Part shown: in pieces, positions 47,001-60,536 of the stretch | How the letters are laid out: each line of letters starts with the position of its first letter | Position numbering within the stretch: the stretch's first letter is position 1 | Assembly: GCA_033026295.1 (NCBI GenBank) | Contig: CM065175.1 | Coordinates: forward strand, 21,834,837 to 21,898,836 | DNA from: Channa striata | Lineage: Eukaryota > Chordata > Actinopteri > Anabantiformes > Channidae | Reading direction: 5' to 3' | Length of the DNA stretch: 64,000 bases | Position numbers and translations under genes: made by a program | The notes under the pieces: model-generated | The model's input: only the letters and a program-made list of their open reading frames with translations | What the model was told of the DNA's origin: nothing | Databases searched by the model: none

Positions 47001-48071
47001 CCTCCTCCTCCTCTTCATCGTCTACACTCCACTACTCAATCTGCTGCTCCGCTCCCTATCGATGAAATCCCCAACCACACTCCTGGCTCCTTCCACCCTC
47101 GGCACCACCTGGCAGGGACGGAGCAACGGCGGGAGCAGGGAGACAGTGATGGGCGAGGAGCGAGAAAGCAACTGGACGCGCAGCCCAAACAGCATAACGA
47201 GATGGATATGCAGGTCGCCTGCTTTTCACAATTGCTAGTGAAACAAAATGGATGTCGGCAGGATTCCACTTGACAGGAAATCTAAGAGGTGTCAGAGAAG
47301 TCGTGGTGAATGAATTGTTTTGAATGTGTCTGTAATGTAATTTGCTTCCTCCTCTCAGGCCAAAGATGTTTTTCCTGTTGGGAGAATGTGGCGGAATGAC
47401 TGAAATAAGTGTTTACGTGACTGCGGCTCATTCGACATTAACTGCCGTGAGCTGAGGCGTCCAGAGGACTAGTTGGACGTTTAGCTGCTCTTCGGTCAAG
47501 GTCATATGTTTGGCTCGCCTCACGGGGCCAAGAAACAAAAAAAAAAAACTCTTGCACACACACAACTGCAAACGCAGCTCGCTCCTACAAGAACGCCAAA
47601 ACAATCAGCATTTACAGAGAAGCGGAGCGCCACCCTGGGGTGTCTGACTTGGCCTTACCAAAGATGTGACATCTGCCCCGTTTTATTGTACACATGCCGC
47701 ATCCACACTTCTGCCTCTGGTCCCTCCCGCCCATCCGGCATCTCCCGTCCCTCTTCCTTCCCTGCCTCCCCCATCTCTCGTCTCTCTCCCACCCACTAAT
47801 CCCTCTTCACACATCAATCAATACCGCGCTGCAGAGTGCACGGAGCCATACAGTACTCAATGCAGTAGTTGTACAACTTCAATGGGCAGCCACAGATCTT
47901 TACCATTGAATCAAGCATGGCCAGGGAGAAAGGCAGAGTGTGCTAAAACCAGGGACAAGACCCACTCCGCTTTCTTTTACCCCCCATTTTCCTTGGACTG
48001 ACGGCTAAACCCCTTAGCACTCGTGAAATCAATACAGTAGTTAAACTGTTACTTCCTTTTCCCAGCGAGTT

Positions 48072-48092
48072 CACACACACACACACACACAC
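48072..48092. repeat. (CA)n microsatellite
   Basis: About ten perfect CA units. Confidence 0.9.
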
Positions 48093-49969
48093 GCCCGTCT
48101 TGCACAAGGCCCTGTAGACTCCTCTAAATATACCCTGTGCACTGGTAATTTGACAGATTTGTGGACAAGTGCTGCCGTAGCTTTAAGAGAGGAAGCTTAA
48201 AGTACTGATTCACTTCAGGTGGCTCTGCAGCTTACACCCTCTGACAATAACGTACTTAATAGGCAACAAAGACGGGACTATAATATCTATATGTAATGCA
48301 ACAGCAGCATGGTGCCTTGTATGACGCTGAGCAAATTCAGGGTTGTAAATTGCCCCTTTAGCGTTATGTGATCCTAGAACACATAGTAAATGTAAGAAAG
48401 ATGGATAGGCTGAAGTACTAGGAAAATAATAGCTTCTCACTGTCTTGTATTCATATCTATTTTTCTGGCCATGTGATACAGATCTGCATTAAAGGTAAAA
48501 AATATTTCTTGAGGAAAAATGGACTATTTACCGTTCTCCCTCCCAAATGCACTACTTAAGTCCTAATACAATTAATTAATTTCCTTTTTAAGGAAAATGA
48601 GTTACCAGGAATTAATCTTTATTATCAATATGTATAATACCACGTAGGCCTTTAAATTAAACAAATGTCTCTAATGGCTTTTCAGAACGCCCTACAAATC
48701 ACTGTTGAACAAATAAAACGGTTTTCTGATCACCTCGATGGTATTTAAGGTCTAATTGGAATTAAGGTCCAACACAAAATTACTTTTTTTTTCTGAACTA
48801 ACTGCAACACAATGACTTAATCACGGCCCAAACTGTTCCTTATCGTAAATTGCCCGGTAGCAGCAAACTGGGAACAGAAAGTGTGCAGGCTCCTGTATCT
48901 CCAGTATCACTTGCTTTTACAAAGCAGCCGTGCTGCCCGTAAAGGTCTTTATAGTTGACTTGTAAACACAAGTTGTTTTATGCACCGACTGGAGTGACTG
49001 GAGCTGTTGTTCTTCTCGGGAGAACAATCCCACAAAAATTACTTTTTCCCTAATGTTTAATGAATTGTATTGTGTTATACCTTTTATTGATTACATAACA
49101 CAAAAGTGCTGTAAAAAATATAGTGTGGTTTTGTGGGTCTGACTCTCCATCATGTCGTAGGATGTACTATTATTAATGGCATTTACCAGGACCGCCTTTC
49201 CAAAATGAAGTGAAAGTACAAACATAAAGATAATACCATGCATTTAACTTTACAATTATTGTTTAAAGCCAACATCACATTTACAACAAAATACAGGTGC
49301 AGGTCCATGTAGAAAGAAGTACATGGATGCATGATTAGAACTGGATATGGGAACAAGACATTGCAGCCATTCACTCATACGAAAGTGGCTCAGAATCTCA
49401 AATGCATAAATAAAAAAAAGTGTTTTTTTGTCCATTAAAATTATCTTCATGATCCTCACACTTTTTCGAGCTGGCGAATGCACACATGAATGAAATAAAA
49501 TGTTCCTACTTCTTTTTAAAAAAAACTCTCCAAATTATATTTGGCTAAATGAGTCCAGTCCAGTCGTGGAGGTTTGACACACTTAGAAAAATGTACTTTT
49601 GATTTATAGCAGCTTCTTTTCCAAAGATTCTCATTGAGAAAAAACCTTTTAGAGCCAGTGTGCATCAAGTAATCAAATGTTAGTCATAGCATCACTGGCC
49701 ACTACTTAGGTAAATTACCAAAAAATAAAAATAAATTATGGAACTTCCTGTTAGGACTGAACATGGCCACGTATATAAAAGTTCTCACTCTTGTCATTCT
49801 TGAAGTGATGTGATTAACGTATTTCCATTACATATGCTATTGAAGAATACAGGAAGAGACAAAATAGATATAAATTATGTAGCACTAAAAGTGATTCGAC
49901 ACCCAGAAAAATTAAAGTCAGTTCAGAATTTTACAAGGGTGCAGTGTTTGTAATATAACCCAACATCAG

Positions 49970-50190
49970 CCACTGTGGTGGCGTGGTTCGCATTAAACTA
50001 GACCCGCTGAACCACAAGGTCCCTGGTTCAAATCCACCTGCTGGCTGTGACCTTTCCATGGAGAGTTTGTATGTTCTCCTGGTGTGTGGGTTTTTCCATA
50101 GTCCAAAAATACACACGTTAAGTAAACTGACTCTAAATTGCCTGTAGGTATGAATGTTAGTGTTGCTCTGTGACAGACTCAAGATATATG
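49970..50190 (+). mobile_element. Decayed SINE fragment, related to the copy at 26908
   Basis: The segment contains a tRNA-like head with a B-box match (GGTTCAAATCC near 50026-50036), then GAGTTTGTATGTTCTCCTGG, GTGTGTGGGTTTTTCC, a TCCAAAAATAC box and GACTCTAAATTGCC. These are the order and wording of the common teleost SINE-like repeat. The 3' part with the CCTGTCCAGGG box is missing. Confidence 0.7.
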
Positions 50191-53100
50191 GTAATAAGAT
50201 GGAACTGAACTTGTCCAAATGTCTAAATAAATACACCGGTAATAAAAGATGAAAATAACCTGGTTTTCCACAGCTTCATGGGAACTCTGTGAGACGGAAC
50301 AAATCTTTCCAGCCATGTGGTTGAGATTCCGAGGGTTACCCTATAGTTTACACTTGAGCCTCTAAGAGGCGACAATAAAAACACCGGGCAATAGTGACAG
50401 AAGACAAAGGAGTGTGATAGCATGGGAGCCGTTATTTTCAATAGGACCATTGGCTGTAAAGTGGAGTCAAAAAGAATGAGGCATCAAAAAGTCAGCTGAG
50501 TGTCAGGCAGCATGCGTGTGAAATGGACGGCCGGGCAACACAAGCTGCCAGTGGTCATTTGTGACACTCTTGAAAAGTAGGCCTAATGACAAAAAGCCAG
50601 TTTGACGAGAGCCTGGGAATTACTGCCGCTGTTAATTCGGACATTAACTTGCACTGAAAGGGATGAAATCATGCAATTTCCATCAAAGACAAAAGATGAT
50701 GTGCTGCCAATGCTTTCAGTGAATTTCTAACAAAGTCTTGAGTCAATGTGGAGCCGAATAAAAGAGCTCATTTAGCTTTTGTTTAGATTTTTACGGCACC
50801 ACCACTGACTTAGCTTATTAATTTTCCCCCCACCACTCATTTCATACTGATAATGACATATTTCTGTGGAAATATGCAAAATATGTAATATACTCAAACG
50901 GGGTAATAAGACCACTTAATTGTGATGACTTGAATGGAGGGCAATTAGCCGCTGTCTGAAGCCGCCATGGTAATAAGCAATCGAAAATAAGTCGTTCTTT
51001 GTTTATGCCTTTTGCAAACAGCAAAACAAGAGGGAACAACATTTTGGCTACGGGTGAGAGGCAACATTTTCGCAATAGACACACTCCAAATTCAATGAAC
51101 GCACAAATGACTGCACTGCTGGAATGTGGTGCTTTCAAGAGCACCTGGGATTCATCTAACCACATGTGTGCATCCATGAATTCATTAGTATGAGCGTGCA
51201 GGTCCATCTTAGCGTCTGTTTATGTGCATGCGTGTTTGTGTGTGTGGGCTGATGTGCTGCTCAGGACTACTTGGCTGCTTTTCCAGGGGTCTCGCTGGCT
51301 GCACCACAGGGGGTGGTAAAATAGTGAGAATGAAAGGTGGGGAACAAGGCAGGGAGGAAGGATGGAGCCGCATGGTGTGGGGGAAAGAAAAGGAAGCGAG
51401 TCGGGGGCAGAAGCAGAGGGCTACAGCCCATGAGTAAGGTGCTGTCAAAATAATTCGCAGCAGCAGTACTTGCTGCAAAGAACAAAACAGAATTACCTGA
51501 GGGAACAGAAATCAGCTAACACCTGCTTAGCAGGCAGCTCCTGTGGGATGGAATGGGAGACTGGGGGGGGCGGGCAGATGGAGGGAGGCATGGTGCAGTG
51601 CACTAAGATGCTGGCTAGTGCAGATGATGTAAGCATCAGTGTTTGTGTGTGTGTGAGAGAGGAAACATGAAAATGAATGTGCATACTGTAAGTGTGCTCG
51701 CAACCTCGTGCAAATCCTCTCGCTGTGTGCGTGTTCAAGAGTGCGTTTTCATGCACGTGTTTGCACACTCCCGTCTGTTTGTGTGCACTTGGACTGCGCG
51801 TGGCGGTGCCCGCAGCCACCCTTACAGCTGTGGACGGGGTTCATTTGCATTCTGAGTCGCAGCAGCTTTTGCCATTGTTGCCCCACTGCTGTGACTCAGC
51901 ACGGCCAGCCCCTGCACACACGGCTGCCGTGCCAGTTGTGCTTGGCTGCAGCTGTGCTGGAGAGCGCGTGGCAGACATTCAAACTGCCACCACGAGCTGA
52001 GGCCTGGTCTGTAAGCTGAAGAGAGTCTGCTTGATGTCATTTCGCTTTCTGAGCTACCTGGTTGGCCATAGGCAAATAGTGGAGCTCCGTTCTTTCCGCG
52101 TTCTTTCATCGCACCAGATGGAAGCCGGATGTCACCGCGGGTAGCTTTTGGCGCCGCCATAATAGTGTACTGCTGCTCAATTGCAGAAATTCCCTTTGCA
52201 TTCCCTCGACAACATGATAGTGTTGCTCGCACGCTCCCTGGTTGCTCTCCTCATCGCGTCGAGCAGAAAGTCCCTCTGAGTCTCCCTCCCTTTTCACTCA
52301 CTTTGGAGCCAGGGTGATGACATGCCTTTGGTGTTTCTTTGGAGTGGCCAGCGCGTCAGAAAAGACCAATATAGATAGCAAGCCCATTTACTCTTTGCCG
52401 CTGAGCTGAACTGACAGCGGTCTTGTGTATGACATGCAGAAAAATTACCGGGAATCAAGAAAAGAGCGACGAGCAGAGAGGTGAAGGTGAATTAATGTGT
52501 CACCGTCTTGTTGGAGGAGGAAACAAGCATGCAGCCAGTCACTTGGGGCAAACCTAAGCTGTGCGTTTATGTCAGCCCTGGTGGACCGAGCCACTGATGA
52601 ATCTGCTGGCTCATGTTCCTGATGAAGCTGTTTTACCAAAGCCTGAGGCTATGGAGAAATATGAGGTAATCAGGGGCATAACTAAATCTGAAACAGAAGT
52701 AACGTATAATTAAATACAATGCCATTGGCTAATTTGCCTTTCATTTATCTTTCCACATCGGTTTCTCGTGTGTTTTCCTATTGTGTAAAGGTTGTATAAG
52801 TCCTATTGTGGAGGTTATTAATCTTTCAGTGCACCGTTACAAACATAAACAAATTCCTAAGTCACCATAAGTTATTAGAGGGCCGTCTCCTTGGAGCTGT
52901 TTGAATTGGATTAATGCTCCTTCATGTGGAGCACTGAAAATGATCTCTGGCTCCCCTCTCCCTCGTGTAAATGAGCTGCAAAAACAATTTTACTGCTGTG
53001 CCACGAGCACACATGTGAAGACTGCATAATTACCTTATACATATGTATATACCTGCACAACTAAACATTTTCAGGTATAGTGTGTGAGTGAGAAAGTTTG

Positions 53101-53389
53101 CATCTGCTTATGGTAAAATGGCAAAAGAAATTGTCTTGTTTTGTTTGCGCATTCATCAGGTAGAAAAGTAATTTCCTCATCAGGAATAACAATAACGGTC
53201 AATGAGTGTATAAAAAGACAAAGGCCTCCGTCCCCCCGGATAAACTCTCCAGGTGATTAACTCTAATATGTAAAATCTGGCGTCTGATCTTTAAATAAAA
53301 CTGTCAACATTTAATGCTTGATGAGTCTCAACTCATGCTTAAAGCAACAAACACAGGATCAAGAAAACAGCTTTTAGAACACATCAAAA

Positions 53390-54225
53390 TGAAATTATGG
53401 AATCTCCATAAAGCATTTCAAAGCATTTAGCTGCAATATACCAAACCTGAAGACTATAATCCAGGAATGGAAGAAATATGGAAACACTAAGATTTTTTCA
53501 AAAAGTTGAAGACCAAAAAAACCTGATAGAGGAGCTAAGAAACTAGTTTGTGATCCATCTATGAATCCAAAACAAACAGCAGGGGGCCTGAGAAAGGGGA
53601 AAACTGCCCATGAGGAGAGGAAGACCATCCCCACAACAGAACACGGTGGAGCCTGGCCAATGTTTTCGGGTTTGCATCAGGCACTGAAGCTCGTCATAAA
53701 GTGGAAGGAAGAATAAATGAATGAGTTCATCATAAGATTTGAAAGCAAAGCCTCCTACCATCAGTCAAAAAGTTAAAAACTGAAGAGACAGTGGATCCTT
53801 GGAACGAGACAATGATCCAAATTACAAAGCAAAGTCAACTCAGGGATGGTTTGAAAAGAATCGGGTGAATTATTTATCATGGCCTCCTGAGTCTCCAGAC
53901 TTACGTATCACTGGACACGCGTGGATAGATTTGAAGGAGCCTGAACATGGCAGACGACCAAGGACTCTGGTAGAACTCGGAACAATTGTCCCATTAAGAC
54001 TGAGCTAAAATGACACCTGAAAGGATAAACGGCTGCTCAGAGGGCAACCAAAGACATTTCAAGGGCAAAGGGAGGACACACAAAGTATCAGACAACATAT
54101 CATAAAGAGAAGGATCAAACGTTTGCAATGACAATTTTTAGTGATAATTTATTATACCTTTCTGATTTGTATTACTTCTGATGATAAAGGAACATTTGTA
54201 CTGGCTGAATGTGCATTAAATATTA
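53390..54225 (+). mobile_element. Decayed Tc1/mariner-type transposon (copy B)
   Basis: Transposase remnants on the + strand include NLKTIIQEWKKYGNT near 53446-53490, and a C-terminal block NRVNYLSWPPESPDL near 53859-53903 in a frame starting near 53799. It is clearly related to copy A over most of its length, including the right end (ttacttctgatgat). The middle of copy B jumps from the N-terminal part to GAAAACTGCCCATG, so about 200 bp of copy A, including the SDETKVELFG block, is absent. Stops and frameshifts make it inactive. Ends are approximate. Confidence 0.82.
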
Positions 54226-55682
54226 TGTGGATGAAAAAAGAAACAAATAACCTTTTACCTTGACAGCTGTAAGTAAAAACATAATATTTTACTCATTTGC
54301 ATTTTACAATATTACATTATATATATCTATTTAATAAATGTATATTATACTGTACATTACTACTCATAAAACATGTGCAGCTGCCGGGACACATTGCAAA
54401 TGTCACAGACTGAGTATAAATCATTGTATGGAAATGAATCTTGTTCAAGTGAAAGCTTAGACCCTGCTGTAATTTAGTGTAACACAAACTAAAGGCAGCT
54501 TCTTTTAATTTACATGTCATTTATTATTACTGTTCAGCAACTGAGCAAGCAAATGTGTCATAGCAAGATGGTTTTTAACACATCCTTCCTAACCTTTTTA
54601 CAAGCTGTCTCATTATCTTCACTCACTCTGTGCTGCATCAGCTCCAACTTAATCTGCAAATGACCCGACAAAACATTAGACAGATGTTTATTCCCCGATT
54701 TGCACAAGATTCAGGAGTAATGGATTAAAATCAACCCCCTGAGACGCAAGTCAACCTCCAGCAAGACACGAGCGTGCCTGACTCAATGCATCCAGAGCCG
54801 GCCTTAAAAAACCGAACAAAGCCTATGATGGAGGAGATTAGTTGGATACTTTCAAGGAAAAATCCATAATCACATTTATTGTTACGTGAACTATCACCAA
54901 TCATTGTTGTTCCAGGACTTAATTTACTTCTTTCCTGTCCCCACTTTGTTGCAGCCTGTGTCATCGGCTCGTATTTATTCTCGTGATTATGTATTTTCTA
55001 AAACTGCACTTTGAAGACGTGTAATATTATCTTTACTGAAGACTGAGAAGATGACGTTGAAGAGCAGATGAAGACATATCTTTGCAGCGGTGTCCGTGGA
55101 AAGAGGTTTGCACGCTGACGGCCTGACCTACCATCTTTGGACCGGACAGGCTGTCAGTTGACATCCATTTTGATGACCTCCCAGTCTGTTTCTTCCATCT
55201 CTCCGTGCAGCCCTACTGTACATCGAATTCTCAGAATTCTTTTACTCGCTCGGTCAGTCTGTGCTGTTTGCCCTAGGATGCACAGTTGTTGTGTTCATAC
55301 AACGTTGTGATCTTGTATGCACAAGACACAAGTACAAATATCCAAAGCGACGGCTGACTATTCGCTGAACCTCTCCCCCAACAACGATTGTCCAATCACA
55401 GTATTAGACATACACATCATAGACAGCAGGTCGCCAAGCTTTAGTTTCACTTGTTTGTTTCGTGGTTGCAGGTTACTGTGTGTATCTGTATGGAAGTTTG
55501 TCCCAGTCCGTTCTCATTGCCATTTGTCCAGCCCCTTTGTGTTACGTGCTGACACTTTAGGTCCCTGTTTGCGATGGAGGATTGGAGCTTTCAGCGTAGT
55601 AAAACAGAAACCAAAATGTGTCAGTGTTTACCACCCAAATCAATGACTTAAAATATGGACAGAAAAAGTGTCATGGAGACGT

Positions 55683-55760
55683 GGGCGGGATAGTGGCAGG
55701 TACAGCAAGAAACAAGACTCCTCCACGGGAGACGGGGTTCGACTCCAGTGTGAGCTACTG
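55683..55760 (+). mobile_element. tRNA-like SINE head with perfect B box
   Basis: The stretch looks like a tRNA-derived promoter. An A-box-like segment (tagtggcagg) is followed by CCTCCACGGGAGACGGGG and a perfect B box GGTTCGACTCC at 55736-55746. The folding needed for a functional tRNA is incomplete and no CCA-type end is clear, so a SINE head is preferred over a tRNA gene. Confidence 0.5.
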
Positions 55761-57253
55761 TGTGCTGTAATGATTGTGTCACAGCGTGGTGCACATGTGT
55801 GACATTGTTACTGTTTGTGGCATTGTTTTTATGAATTTTTTCTTCTAACTTTAGAAGAAACCGTTGTTCTTTGAAGTAACGTTACCCTGAAGTTTTCTCT
55901 AACCCTAAAGCTGTTCCTGTGGCGTCTAATAGTAAATTAATATGACAGACGATGTACAAAACTTACATTTTCTCCCACAATATCATCAATAAAAAACATA
56001 CAGTTACATAATGCACTATTATTTGTGCAACCAGATGATAAGTTCATTCTAACTATCTGTAAACTGACAAACGAGCTTCTGCTTTTTGGCTTGTGATGCA
56101 GCTTCAGCCTCAGTCTTTTGAAATTTTTAACAAGTGCGTGTGTATTGAAGAAACTTTCTCTAAAGTTTCTTTATTGGCACAGCCAGCTATTAACTGCAAG
56201 CCTGATTTTGTATTCATAGTTTCAATAATCGCTGTTGCTGGAACAAACTCTCTTACCTTCAACTTAACTCATCTTAGTTTTTCTTTTTCCAAGTTTCTTT
56301 TCTCAGTTACTTTACACATCCTCTCTTCCGCCCTCCCAGCCCATCCTGTCTCCTTTGCCATCTCTTTCAGCCCCCCTACACTCGCTTTTTCCTTTTTTTT
56401 CCTCCCTTGCTATTTTATCTTCTCACCTCCTCGCTCGTCTCCTCTCCCTTGAAATGCCACAGCTGATCTCCTTCACCCTCTAATTCAGCAGCTTATCTGA
56501 GCATACAAGTTCCACAGAGCTCTACGATCCCTGTCACCTCGCAGACCTCGTGGGAATCATGAGTCAGTGCTGCAGATACCGTGGATGACGGTGTGAGAGC
56601 TGGTTGGGGAGGTGACGGAAGGTGGGAGGCTGAAGAGGTGACAGAAGAGGAAGTGCTGTCAGAGAACGCAGAGAAAGTGAGGGACTTGTAACTGCAATGA
56701 ATTGCTGAAAAGACGGAAAACAGACATCAGTCGGGTTTTAAAAGTGAGACATGCGCATCCTGCTGGATGGAAACGGTTAATCCGTCTACCTGTGAGTTCG
56801 CAGCGCATCACTGCATCGTACGTGTGAATAAATTCAAAAGAGAAGTGGGGCCGAGTTGGGTAATAGATATGAATTAAAAAATATATGAAGAGAAAGAAGA
56901 GACGGAGAAGCTGTCGTCGTTAGAGATTTAGCAAAGATGTGTCACACAAATCCTGATCTTTAGTCAGACTGACAGGCACAAAGAACATCTTGCTGCCACG
57001 CAGAGGCCCCCCGTTAGCCCTCCTCCTCCTCCTCCTCCTCGTCCTCGGCGTCTCTCCTCGAGCTCCTCTCTCTGTTGTCACTTCCTCTCCGCCTCATTTC
57101 TCCATTTGCTTCACTCCATTCCGCCCGTTTTTCTCTTTTGCTCTGCATCATCTCGCCCTTCTCTCGTTTCCTCGTGACTCCATTTTCATCCTCTCAGTCC
57201 ATCTCTTTCACTTCGCCCCTTTTTCCTCATTACTGCTCCTCCACATTCTTTTG

Positions 57254-57270
57254 AAAAAAAAAAAAAAAAA
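57254..57270. repeat. Homopolymer A tract
   Basis: A 17-base A run inside a pyrimidine-rich region. Confidence 0.9.
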
Positions 57271-59471
57271 CTTCAAATGTGAGTTTTTGCTGCCCTGTCT
57301 GCTCTTGCCCTCCCTGTCCATTTACCTCCCTGTATGTCGCTCTCTTCGCAGATTTTTGCTCCTCGTCTCCTTCGCCTCTCTCCGCTAATGAATTTTGGGC
57401 ACTTTGCTTCCACAGATGGTGCAGCAGGCAGCCGCTGGCGGCAGGACCTGCCCTGACAAAGAGCGAAACGGAAAGAGAGGAAAAAAAGACACCGCGCTGC
57501 AGAGATGGACCGTCTGCCATCACCTCTTTTAAAAAGAGGACATAAACCAACACATTGTTGAATATGCCCTCGATGAAGCCTCACTTCCTCCCAACACTGA
57601 TGCACACACCTCAGCCCGGGAGCCAATGTGGGCACATGTACCACCTACTCCCTTCATAATGCCGCTTCTCCTTCCCTCTTCTCTCCACCACCATCCCTCA
57701 GTGACTCTCTGGTTAATTGCAAAGCCTTGTTTCTTTCTGGCAAGCTTAAAACATCTTTCCCTTCAAGGGAGCCTTCAGGCAGGAAAACAGCCCTGAAGTT
57801 GTGTTTCACTCGCCATCTTTCCGAGCAGCACCACACCCCTATCCGTTGTGTTTTATTTTATTCAGCTCACATAATGCAGGATTCCTTTCTTAATTCATTC
57901 TGCCCTTGGCCTCTGAAAGCCTGAAACGCATCAAAGAGTGGATGAACACACTAATAACAGAGGCATGTGCAAGGTGATGCATGAAGCAAGTTTTGGAACA
58001 ATTTGTTGTTTGCTCAGTAAAAAGTCTCCGAAAAAAATATTTTTCTTAAAATTGAGCTTAGGTCCTGCAGCAGGTTTTTAAAATCAGTGGTGGAGCCTAG
58101 TCTGGACCGACCACAAGGCCAAACCTGAGGGGTCAAATAATGATTTATAGATGGAACAAATGATAAAGTTTGCTGTGTTTTGGCTACACAAAATGGTCTG
58201 CTGGTAACTTTTGCCTGCTGGTAACTCACTTCAGGTCTCGGAAAATCATCCAACTGTAACAAATCTGAGTGAAAAACCTGTTTTATTAGAACAATCTAGC
58301 GTCACCAACAACATGTGCAAACAGACGTTGCTTTACTTATGAGTAGAACGTAAAACTGTTGGGATTCTTCAATCAAAAATGTTTTATTTGAAAGTAAAAC
58401 TCAGTGTGTGTGTGTACTCAAGTTAAATGTTTATGGTGAGGCCAATTCCCCGATTCCAGATTTCTACAGATAAAGTACGGAATCATTGGAGTTAATTTTT
58501 TAAGAGAGTTGAGCGCGGGTGTAATGGCCAGGCGAGCATGTTTGGTAACCTCAGCCTAATCCTGAGCCGTAACTCTGACATCATACTGTAAATACAGGGG
58601 CATCAGAGAGACGAGTGTGTGAATTTTGTGTGGGGATCCCTGTGTGGTCAGAACATCCTGAGGTAACACTGAATGATTTATGAAGTCGGGGAGGTTTAAC
58701 AAGCTCAAAAGCCACTGCTCCACACTATTCTATGGTAACCTCTTTAGAGAGCTATGTATAGTACCAATGGGCATATAGGTTAATTGTGCTAACTCAAGGG
58801 CGTCCCAGCTGTGCCACCCTCGAGAGTTGCACCATTATACATTTTAAAGCCGAGCAAATCCTTGCACCCTGCAGCTTTTCCCCTTCCTCCCGTCTCTCTC
58901 CCCTCTGCAAACAAACTGCCTCGTCATCACCGTCATCTCCCTTGACGGCGTCGGTTGCGTTCAGTGCCCCAGGTGAAGGCTGTTCCCCCACGCAGAGGTC
59001 AGAAGTTCAGGGCCTTTCTCTACTCGCAAACTTTTGGGGAAGGTGGGCAGCATCACCTTGCTGTGCTTTTGTGCTTGTGACATTTTAGACAAAGTACTTG
59101 TGATAAAGTAGAGAGAAAAATGCCTGGACCCGGGGGTTTTCTGGATGTCCAGGGAAACAACACAGACTATTGATGTAGAAAGTTATATATATTCTCCCTG
59201 GTCTTATGTGATTTCCTGTGTAGCTGCTGCACTCCATTAAAAGAGGCTGACACCTCTACTGGAGGTGTAATGGCTGGGTTACATATTTAATTTTAAAAAT
59301 AACAATTTCCAGACATGTTTTATTCTTGCAGGAAAACAAATCATTTAGGCTTGTGTTCAACTGCATTTATTCGAAACCAGCCGCAGTTAAAATAAATGAG
59401 TACACATCAGAGAAAATTACTACTAATCAATACTTTTTAAAATCATTAGCTCAAAATAACAGTTAATGTCA

Positions 59472-59580
59472 GGGCCGCTGTGGCTCGACTGGTAGAGAGA
59501 CTAATTGCAGGGTCTCAGATTTACAGCTTCTTCCGAAATGCCGAACCTCGGTTTTCTCCTGGTGGCTCAGGCAGTTTAAC
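59472..59580 (+). mobile_element. Degenerate tRNA-derived SINE head
   Basis: GGGCCGCTGTGGCTCGACTG, then GTAGAGAGACTAATTGCAGG, matches the start of a widespread fish SINE (a GGCTGTGGCTCAGTTGGTAGAG-like head). The B box is lost and the tail is not recognisable. Confidence 0.55.
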
Positions 59581-60330
59581 AGTTGAAGTACAAAAGTTCT
59601 TAATGAGTAAAGTCCACTTAAAGGTGAAGAACAAAGAAATATAATAGGTGTGACTAAGACTGGGATGTTATACTATTTTATGAAGACTTTACAGAATTTA
59701 CTGAATTAGTCTCCAGACTTGAACATTTGTATCAAAAGTAAAAAATAATCTAAACATCAAATGTTGTATCTGTGTTTTCTACAGTGTTACTACAATGAAT
59801 GATGAAAACAATTGATACAAATACTCATGGCCTGATTCACAAATACAAAGATTTGCAGCTTAAAACTTTAAAATCTAAAACACCAGCGTTAGTAAGGTCA
59901 CCCGTGAAATACATAACAAGAAACACACTTGAGGAAGTCTTCCTTTAAACTTTTATTCCACATAAATTAAATAAATTTGCATATTGATTAAAACTATTTG
60001 CAGATTGTTCATTGTTACAGATCAGTAACTAGCAGACCGTCCCCAACTGGATGCACCAACAGATGCAGAGATGCCTGCAGGTAGTGGCTGGTTTCGGATG
60101 GTTATTCTTATTAAAGTAACATAATATTTTTACTTGATGGCTGAGAATTTTGCAACTTACAATTTTATTATGAACTAATACCCCACTTTAAGGATGTTGT
60201 TTTAAATTTTTAGTTTTTGGTGCAGTTGACAAACAGATCTGATGCTTCCTTTGTCTCATTGTTTCTCACATCCAGGCAAAGCTGGAGTCGGTTTAGATTT
60301 ACTAGGCAGCCTGTCGGTCTCATATGTATT

Positions 60331-60536
60331 AGCGGCCCGGTGTATCCCAGCATCCTACTGGGATACTGAAGCCTGCGGGATCGAATTCCAGCCTCTTGAG
60401 TAAGACACTCAGCGTTTGCTTCCTGGCTGCCCCCCCGTAGCTGCTCACTGCCAACTGGATGAGCTAAAAGCAGAGCACAACTTTCATTCCGACTTGTAAG
60501 TGTATATGTAGTCCGTGATCAATAAAGCTTCTTATT
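60331..60536 (+). mobile_element. Decayed teleost SINE with characteristic tail
   Basis: A tRNA-like head (GCGGCCCGGTGTATCCCAGC with a decayed B box at gggatcgaattcc) is followed by TAAGACACTCAGCG, then GCTGCTCACTGCCAACTGGA, TGAGCTAAAAGCAGAGCACA and a GATCAATAAAGCTTC end. This order is typical of an abundant fish SINE. An internal 9-bp hairpin lies at 60342-60366. Confidence 0.6.

Larger units (their letters stand above)
41248..53389. other. Long region upstream of the first identified IgLON5-like exon
   Basis: No coding exon was recognised on either strand. If the IgLON leader exon is within the window, this is part of the first intron, which is very long in this family. The region has (CA)n tracts at 41625-41656, 44001-44058 and 48072-48092, a perfect 9-bp hairpin at 43340-43361, a CTC-rich stretch near 46984-47012 and a SINE fragment at about 49970-50190. 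Confidence 0.5.

Noticed and set aside
56990..57388. A + strand frame beginning MLPRRGPPLALLLLLLLVLG that looks like a signal peptide
   Set aside because: The Leu run comes from a CTC repeat in a long pyrimidine-rich tract. No domain follows, there is no supporting splice context, and the strand is opposite to the IgLON gene that lacks a leader.
57407..57532. A possible exon after TTCCACAG, starting with an ATG and reading MVQQAAAGGRTCPDKE
   Set aside because: A reasonable acceptor and about 40 open codons, but no recognisable family, partner exon or donor. Kept only as a note.
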